From positions 1 to 7,960 of the forward strand of contig CANEVK010000128.1 in assembly GCA_947442115.1 (NCBI GenBank): 7,960 nt of DNA, written 5' to 3'. This document shows positions 1-5,600 of this stretch, in pieces. The stretch is from Bacteriovoracaceae bacterium (GTDB lineage Bacteria; Bdellovibrionota; Bacteriovoracia; Bacteriovoracales; Bacteriovoracaceae). The translations under genes were made by a program, and so were the position numbers. Positions within the stretch are counted from its first letter, which is position 1. Every line of letters starts with the position of its first letter. Under the pieces are notes generated by a model. It saw only the letters and a list, made by a program, of their open reading frames with translations. It made no database searches and was not told the DNA's origin.

Positions 1-1
1 T

Positions 2-211
2 GTTTCTGATAAAGATGATCTTATGATCATTACGGATAAGGGTCAGGTTATCAGAACGAAAATTTCTGGAATTTCGCTTCTCGGTCGTAACACTCAAGGT
101 GTGAGACTGATTAATGTGAAGCCGGATGAAAAAGTTGTCGCAGTTGAAAAAATTGTTGATCCTGATGATGATTCAACTGAAGGTGAACCATCTGAGACAC
201 CTGTTCAATAA
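2..211 (+). CDS. gyrA: DNA gyrase subunit A, C-terminal end (partial)
   Basis: This is the last 69 codons of gyrA; the gene starts before the window. The frame is open from base 2 and ends with TAA at 209-211. The visible protein contains DLMIITDKGQVIRTK and LLGRNTQGVRLINV, which are typical of the last blade of the GyrA C-terminal beta-pinwheel, the domain that wraps DNA so that gyrase introduces negative supercoils. After the blade the protein ends in an acidic tail (DPDDDSTEGEPSE...), as in many proteobacterial GyrA proteins, where the tail tunes wrapping. The first ATG in view (base 23) is internal and is not the start. The next gene begins inside this one in another frame, which suggests translational coupling. 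The identification is secure because of the conserved GRNTQGV motif; only the tail is divergent. Confidence 0.96.
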   Translation, partial: VSDKDDLMIITDKGQVIRTKISGISLLGRNTQGVRLINVKPDEKVVAVEKIVDPDDDSTEGEPSETPVQ

Positions 212-986
212 TCTCTTTATTTTATTTTTTATCCTGGGGTTAAGTTCTTGTGACTTTACCTCAGGACTTAATCAAGACATTCTTTCCGCTCAAAAATATG
301 TAGATCAGCAGGATTTTGCTAAGGCTGTTGGTTTATATGAGCGTGTGCTTAAAAAAAATCCCTCAAAAGTTATCAAGACCAAAATCAATTATCAGCTGGC
401 CGAAATTTATTACCTCTACCTTGATGAGCAGGTGAAGGCCCTGAAGTATTATCAGTTTATTGTGGATAATGTGGATGACCCGCTCTGGCAGGTGAAGTCG
501 CTGGAGAAAATCGCAGATATTAATTTTAGTTTTGCTAAGAATTTTACTGAGGCGATTCGCGCCTATCAAATTCTTATGAACGTGAAGCCTAGGCTCAAAA
601 ATTATGATTATTATTTTTTGCGTGTGGGTGAGTCTTATTTTGAAATGGGTAAATACACCAAGGCCCGGGAAATTTTTAATCAAATCATTTCACAGCCAAC
701 GAACCCTTATTATGTTGAGGCCTACAATCAGATGGGGCTTATTGAGTTTTACAACCGGAATTGGGATAAGGCGGTTGAGTATTGGATGGAGTATCTTAAG
801 CGTGAGCGTCGTAAGGATCAGATTGTGAAGGTGAAGTTTTTAATTGCGAATGCTTATGAATCGAATGAAAAGTTGAAAGAGGCCTATAATATCTATTACT
901 CCCTTCTCCCCTCTTACCCTAATCCTGAAGTTTTACGCGCCAGACTTAAATCTTTATTTGATCGTCGGGTTGCCAGAAAGCGGTAG
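165..986 (+). CDS. TPR-repeat lipoprotein overlapping gyrA
   Basis: Predicted lipoprotein of 273 residues if started at the ATG at 165. A hydrophobic stretch (LFILFFILGLSSC) ends in a lipobox, LSSC, with the lipidated Cys at residue 29. The next residue is Asp; under the E. coli Lol rule this keeps a lipoprotein in the inner membrane, though that rule may not hold here. The rest is helical, with about six tetratricopeptide-like units near residues 38-67, 72-104, 109-143, 148-180, 185-217 and 222-254, for example a YFEMGKYTKAREIFNQII unit. It ends in a basic tail (DRRVARKR). TPR lipoproteins usually act as scaffolds for envelope complexes (BamD is one example), but no specific partner can be named. 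The start is uncertain: GTG at 183 gives a compact 22-residue signal peptide, ATG at 126 a long one, and none has a good Shine-Dalgarno site. All of them overlap gyrA, so reinitiation by terminating gyrA ribosomes is likely. Confidence 0.85.
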   Translation: MMIQLKVNHLRHLFNNLFILFFILGLSSCDFTSGLNQDILSAQKYVDQQDFAKAVGLYERVLKKNPSKVIKTKINYQLAEIYYLYLDEQVKALKYYQFIVDNVDDPLWQVKSLEKIADINFSFAKNFTEAIRAYQILMNVKPRLKNYDYYFLRVGESYFEMGKYTKAREIFNQIISQPTNPYYVEAYNQMGLIEFYNRNWDKAVEYWMEYLKRERRKDQIVKVKFLIANAYESNEKLKEAYNIYYSLLPSYPNPEVLRARLKSLFDRRVARKR

Positions 987-1025
987 TTTTTTTATCTTAG
1001 CTTAAATTTTAGCCGATAGGTTGTG

Positions 1026-1214
1026 ATGAAAAGCTGGCAAAAAGCCCTTGCCCTTGCGTTAGGTCTTCCTTCTACCATTCTTGGGATCTTTTTTACCTTT
1101 CAAGAGTTGGTGAAGAGAAATATTGTCTCTCAAGGCATGGCCCAACTTATTCTCATCCTAGCGGTGGTCTCTATTCTTATAAAGATGATCGTGGTCACAT
1201 GGAAAAAAAAGTAA
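1026..1214 (+). CDS. AtpZ-like small membrane protein (ATP synthase accessory)
   Basis: A 62-residue protein with two predicted membrane helices, about residues 8-26 (ALALALGLPSTILGIFF) and 39-57 (AQLILILAVVSILIKMIVV), joined by a short basic loop and ending in KKK. Size, the two-helix hairpin and the place just before an AtpI-like gene and atpB fit the AtpZ/AtpI group (the 'gene 1' protein of F-type ATPase operons), linked in other bacteria to Mg2+/Ca2+ transport or c-ring assembly. Sequence similarity is weak, so the call rests mainly on context. GTG at 1023 directly precedes ATG at 1026. I prefer the ATG because the purine-rich ATAGG at 1016-1020 is then five bases upstream. The last 16 bases overlap the next gene. 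A 39-base gap separates it from the lipoprotein gene; it holds a T-run but no stem-loop. Confidence 0.68.
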   Translation: MKSWQKALALALGLPSTILGIFFTFQELVKRNIVSQGMAQLILILAVVSILIKMIVVTWKKK

Positions 1215-1564
1215 CAAAGAAGTTTTATCTCCTCTCTCTTATTAGCGTGGCGGCGATTCTGATTATGACGGCCGGTCATGTTCAGGACTCTCTGGCCTTG
1301 TTTGGGGTTTTAGTGGTGCTTATTTTCAATCACAATAGCCTTTTAAATATGGTTTCAAATCTCACCAAGACTATGACCCTCAGTGGGGATGATGCGAAGC
1401 AGGCAATGCGGAAGGTATTGTTTTTTTTAGTGCTTAAAATGACGCTTCTCGTAAGTGTCATGGTGATGATCTATTTTTATGATAAAAGTTTAACGCCTAA
1501 GGCCCTGTTACTTATGATTTTCCAATTGATAATCCAGGTCGTTAGTATTAAAAACAACTATTAA
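1199..1564 (+). CDS. atpI: ATP synthase subunit I-like membrane protein (AtpI family)
   Basis: A 121-residue, very hydrophobic protein with four predicted membrane helices, near residues 9-26, 31-48, 72-93 and 98-116. The basic N-terminus (MEKKVTKKF) suggests a cytoplasmic start. Length, four-helix layout and the position immediately before atpB match the AtpI (ATP synthase I) family, whose members help assemble or stabilise the c-ring in several bacteria. This family is poorly conserved, so the symbol comes from topology and synteny rather than from a diagnostic motif. The ATG lies inside the preceding gene (16-base overlap, different frame) with no clear Shine-Dalgarno site, which points to translational coupling. 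Seventeen bases separate its stop from atpB. It is probably transcribed with atpB and atpE. Confidence 0.72.
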   Translation: MEKKVTKKFYLLSLISVAAILIMTAGHVQDSLALFGVLVVLIFNHNSLLNMVSNLTKTMTLSGDDAKQAMRKVLFFLVLKMTLLVSVMVMIYFYDKSLTPKALLLMIFQLIIQVVSIKNNY

Positions 1565-1581
1565 ATTTTGCCAGGAATTTC

Positions 1582-2352
1582 ATGAAATACTTGTATTTAA
1601 TTGCATTGTTTTTTTCTCATAATGCTTTGGCCAGCGGTGGTTACAATTTTTTCACCAACGCTTCTCATGCCACTCATCTTCCGGCCCATACATTGGCGCT
1701 TATTTTTGGTTCGATTCTTTTTCTTCTCATGGGTGTTGTTTATCGCGCTCGTGTTTCTTCAGTAAAAAATGCCACGATTCCTGATAAAGGAATTACTCTT
1801 AGAAATATTATTGAGACGCTGGGACAGGCGATGTACTCAACAGCTAAAACTGTAATGGGTGAAGAGAGTGCGAAAAGATACTTCCCTTACATCATCTTTG
1901 TTTTCTGTTTTATTCTTCTCACCAACGTGATTGGAATTTTCCCTGGTTCAATGTCGCCAAACCAAAACCTCAATACGACACTTGCTCTTGGTCTATTCAC
2001 ATTTCTCTACTTTAACTACCAAGGTATTAAAGCTGTTGGTTTTGTGAACTACATGAAGCACTTTGCGGGCCCGATGCCTCTTCTTGCTATTCTTATTTTT
2101 CCGATTGAAATCATTTCGGTTTCAGTACGTCCTTTATCTCTTGCTCTTCGTCTGCGTGGAAACATGGACGGTGACCATTTGATCTTAGGCATTTTCTCTG
2201 ACCTCGTTCCGTACATCGTTCCAATTCCCTTCTACGGTATGGGTCTTTTCGTTTCATTCTTACAAGCTTTCGTATTTACACTTTTAACAATGATCTATAT
2301 TGGTATGGCCACTGCTCATCACGATCATGGTGAGCATGATCACCATCACTAA
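1582..2352 (+). CDS. atpB: F1Fo ATP synthase subunit a
   Basis: Subunit a is the stator half-channel protein that passes ions to the c-ring in the inner membrane. The 256-residue length is normal. Key motif SVRPLSLALRLRGNM (181-195) carries the essential arginine, R190, equal to E. coli R210. The last helix carries FVSFLQAFVFTLLTMIYIGMA (223-243), with Q228 equal to E. coli Q252. The N-terminus looks like a cleavable signal peptide (MKYLYLIALFFSHNALA, AxA site after residue 17). Helices follow near 38-54, 102-121, 132-147, 164-185 and 206-242. Unusual points: Arg replaces the usual Phe two residues after R190; D198 and G221 occupy the positions of E. coli G218 and H245; and the protein ends in a tail with seven His in 11 residues. 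A good ribosome site (AGGA, 1573-1576) lies five bases before the ATG. Confidence 0.97.
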   Translation: MKYLYLIALFFSHNALASGGYNFFTNASHATHLPAHTLALIFGSILFLLMGVVYRARVSSVKNATIPDKGITLRNIIETLGQAMYSTAKTVMGEESAKRYFPYIIFVFCFILLTNVIGIFPGSMSPNQNLNTTLALGLFTFLYFNYQGIKAVGFVNYMKHFAGPMPLLAILIFPIEIISVSVRPLSLALRLRGNMDGDHLILGIFSDLVPYIVPIPFYGMGLFVSFLQAFVFTLLTMIYIGMATAHHDHGEHDHHH

Positions 2353-2381
2353 TAGGATCAAATCCAACAAAGGAAAATAAA

Positions 2382-2618
2382 ATGGAACACGTTAATTCAT
2401 GGGTTGTGCTTTCTGCTGCTATCGCTTTCGCTTCTGCCGTTATCGGTGGAACTGCTGCTCAAGGTAAAGCTGCTTCTGTAGCTCTTGAAGGTATCGCTCG
2501 TAACCCAGCTGCTGCTGAAAAACTTCAGACTCCAATGATTCTTGCTCTTGCACTTATCGAGTCTCTCGTTCTTTTCGGATTTGGTATCGCATTCCTTATC
2601 CTTCAAAAAGCTGCTTAA
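2382..2618 (+). CDS. atpE: F1Fo ATP synthase subunit c
   Basis: A 78-residue two-helix hairpin that forms the rotating c-ring of the Fo motor. Helix 1 spans about residues 7-35, the polar loop contains the family signature RNP at 40-42, and helix 2 (about 52-75) holds the ion-binding carboxylate, E60, in ALALIESLVLFGFG. Relative to the Na+-binding c subunit of Ilyobacter tartaricus, Q27 aligns with Q32, E60 with E65 and S61 with S66, but the T67 and Y70 positions are Leu and Phe. The binding site is therefore only partly of the sodium type, and proton use is still the simplest reading. A strong AAAGGAA ribosome site (2369-2375) sits six bases before the ATG, as expected for a subunit needed in many copies. 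It is the last gene before the terminator; atpF and the F1 genes do not follow. Confidence 0.97.
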   Translation: MEHVNSWVVLSAAIAFASAVIGGTAAQGKAASVALEGIARNPAAAEKLQTPMILALALIESLVLFGFGIAFLILQKAA

Positions 2619-2640
2619 TTTTAAGATTAAGATAGAGTTG

Positions 2641-2672
2641 AAAAAAGAAGCCCTCGAAAGAGGGCTTTTTTA
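2641..2672. terminator. Bidirectional intrinsic terminator between convergent genes
   Basis: A perfect 8-bp stem, AAGCCCTC (2648-2655) with GAGGGCTT (2660-2667), closes a GAAA tetraloop (2656-2659). It is followed by T residues to 2671 and preceded by six A residues (2641-2646). Read rightward it is a textbook Rho-independent terminator 22 bases after the atpE stop. Read on the other strand the A-run becomes a T-run, so it can also stop transcription of the lipoprotein gene, whose stop codon is at 2675. A single hairpin appears to serve both convergent transcripts. Confidence 0.93.
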
Positions 2673-2674
2673 TT

Positions 2675-5600
2675 TTAAGGATACCATTTTTTAACCATTC
2701 GAATTGTATGTCCTCTATATTCAGAAATATAAAGGTTTCCTTCATCATCAAAAGCTAAACCTTGGGGATCTGTTAGCTGTGCAGGGACGTTGACTGGATC
2801 TATATTATCGCCATCAATGAAAAATCCCATACCTAATCCCTCGTTCTCATTATATTTCTGGGGTCTGGCACGAAATGCAGTTGTCGCTAAAGCAGGGTTA
2901 TTTCTATTTCCAACGTAAAGACTTAAGCTACCACTACCAGCTCTTGAATAACAAAAAACACTATTTGTAGCATTTGCATTATCATTCCCGTTTGCAATAC
3001 AAATTTGAGATTCATTCACCGCTATAGCAGTTGAGTAATTTGGAGTTGTTGAAAGAGTTATAGTTCCAACGTTATTACCTGGAACTGGGATTCCTAAAAT
3101 ATTTCTTGATGAACCTGCCCCGGAGTAAGTGTTGATGTATTTTAGACTAGAGACAGCAGAGTCCGTTTGATCAATGACAAAAAAGTTACCAGGGTTGAGT
3201 GGGTCCATCTCAATATCACCTGGAAAACGGTACCGAGTATTACTGAAGGATCCACCCTGGTTATTGTTTTGCGTACAAACTCCAGAATGAACAGAGACTA
3301 TCCCACTACTGTCTATTTTGTGGATACAGTGATCGTAATATGAACTAACATAGAGATTTCCAGAGGCCTCATCAAAACCAAGACCTCTGACTCCATAAAT
3401 AGGTACGACTACAGCAGGCTGTTGGTTGTATAAGACAAGATTTCCAGTATTGTAATCACCAACAGGGTTCCCCCACCATTGCCACGCATTGAAACCTGAG
3501 CCAGAGATTCCAGGAGGTGAGTTTGTCCCTCCAATATTATTAAGCTTACCTGGTTCAACCTCGGTCCCCATGATGATTTGGTTTGAACCATAAATATTTA
3601 GGGCCTTAATAAATGAACCTCCTTGGACAAAATCAGCATATATAGGAAATTCATCATTACCCTGTTTAATAATTTCGATATCCCAAGGATCGAGCATACC
3701 GGCCGTCAATGGGCTCACTTGAACCGTTTGATAAGCACTTGTACCATTACCAACTAAAGTATCTATAACACCGTTACCTAGGCTGAGTGACCTGATTCTT
3801 CTGTTTCCGCGATCACTGATTAAGAGTCGATTATTCCTTGAATCAAACTTCATAGCTCCAGGTCCATTGAATTGAACAAGCTCAGACTGCAAGGTTGGTG
3901 ATTCGTTATAACCAAAACGAGGTATATAACCAAGAACAGTAGACACGGTACCATTTGATGTGACTGTGCTTCCATTGTCGATAACAAGAGATCTAATTCT
4001 GTTGTTAAGATTGTCTGAAACGAAAAGTACTCCGTTATCAATTGCTATAGCGGTAGGTCCATTCAAAGGAGAGCTCTTTCCACCAGCCGAAGCTCCGTTA
4101 TTGTTTGAAGAACCAGCAACGTTGTTAAGTCCGAAGATGATTCCTGAACTATGGGCGGCTACTGTCCTGTTACCTATGGTAATAGGATTTGATGTTTGAT
4201 TTATAAATAAAACTCGATGGTAGCTCAGATCATTAACAAAAAATCCAAGGAGGGGGCCATTATTCACACGATATGGGAGGACCTCTCTGATGCTTCCATA
4301 TTGAGTGAGTGATGTATTGTAAAAATATCCAATTCTTGCCTGATAACACCAAGTCGCTGGAGCGGTGGAGGTATAACCTCCAGAAATGGTTTTTATATTG
4401 GCCGGTGGAACTGATAAAGGATCAGCGGAGGCTGTAAAAAGATTAAGAGTATTGGTTTTTCCAACTGGATTTAGCACTCTAACCCGACATGTATTTGTTT
4501 CACCAAAATAGATTACGTTACTAACGGAATCATAATAAGCAGAACCTAAGGAAGAAGTTGTAGCAACGGATGGTACAGAACCATCACCGTTGACATTTGC
4601 TGCAGCCGAAGTCGTAACAGTTGTGGAGGTTGTAGGTGCCGGTGATGCTCGGAAGGCAGTATTCGGTGCCAAATCTAAAACTCTGATGTAGTTATTGCCA
4701 CTATTACATGGGATGTAGAGTTTATTATCTGCCGTATCAACAGTCAGATCAAGTGGATAGCAACCTGAAATACCTGCGCTTGGTTGTATATTGACTGTAG
4801 AGGTACTGTTGTCAAACCTTAAACGAAGTAGTCTTTGCGCTGTATACTCAGCAACATAAATATCAGTAATATTTCCACTAACAGTATTCGTTAGGCCAGT
4901 TGGGCCGTTGATAAAAAAAGTTGAAAGCGCTGAAGTGGTTAAATTACCAAATGCAGTCTGAGTAAAAACAGCAGGATTTGGAGTTGCAGCATAAGACATT
5001 GTATTGGGATAACCTGGAACTCCTAAAATGATTTTCACAGTATTAGCAGGAATATTAAATGGTCCGAGCTGAACTGTTGATGTGTTACGGTTCCAATACC
5101 AAACGACATTATTTGTGTAATCACTTATAATCATATTTTTCTTAGCAAGACCAATGTTGTGCATAGACATCTTGTAAGGAACTAGTCGAACTTTTGTGTA
5201 ATTGTCTGCTGTGGCAACATTTAGCTCATCACCCATTCCAGGCATCCCAGCAATGGTGCAAATTTCACCAGAATTAAGATCATTACATGACTGCGGGAAG
5301 AAATTAGCATTTATTGTAAAAGATGTACTGCTTGATTCTCCATGAGAATCAACAACAGAGAGGTTAAATGTGTTATCTCCTACAAAACTAGTTCCGGCAT
5401 TGAAAGCAACATTTAGAAGTCCTGTTGTCGTTGGGATCGAATTAAGCGTGAGCCCGCAAGCAGATCCAATAATACATGAAGTAGAACCTCTCGAAATTGT
5501 AGCCGTGAAAGTATCCTCGGCATCTGTGATGATTGCAGAAATTGTAGTCAGAACATTGGTGTTAATTCTTTTATCTGTTGCAGGATTTTTATTTGATATA

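Noticed and set aside
363..683. Minus-strand open frame of about 106 residues
   Set aside because: It lies wholly opposite the TPR lipoprotein, which has clear repeats and a lipobox. The antisense frame shows no recognisable domain.
987..1025. T-run after the TPR lipoprotein as a terminator
   Set aside because: No stem-loop precedes the T-run, so an intrinsic terminator is not supported. A promoter here is possible, but no clear -35/-10 pair could be read.
2308..2352. His-rich end of atpB as a vector tag or assembly artefact
   Set aside because: The histidines are interspersed with Asp, Glu and Gly, and native DNA continues directly into the atpE ribosome site, so it appears genuine.
3960..4199. 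Plus-strand frame opposite the NHL propeller (and a similar one at 5370-5612)
   Set aside because: Shadow of the propeller coding strand; no start signal and no recognisable protein.
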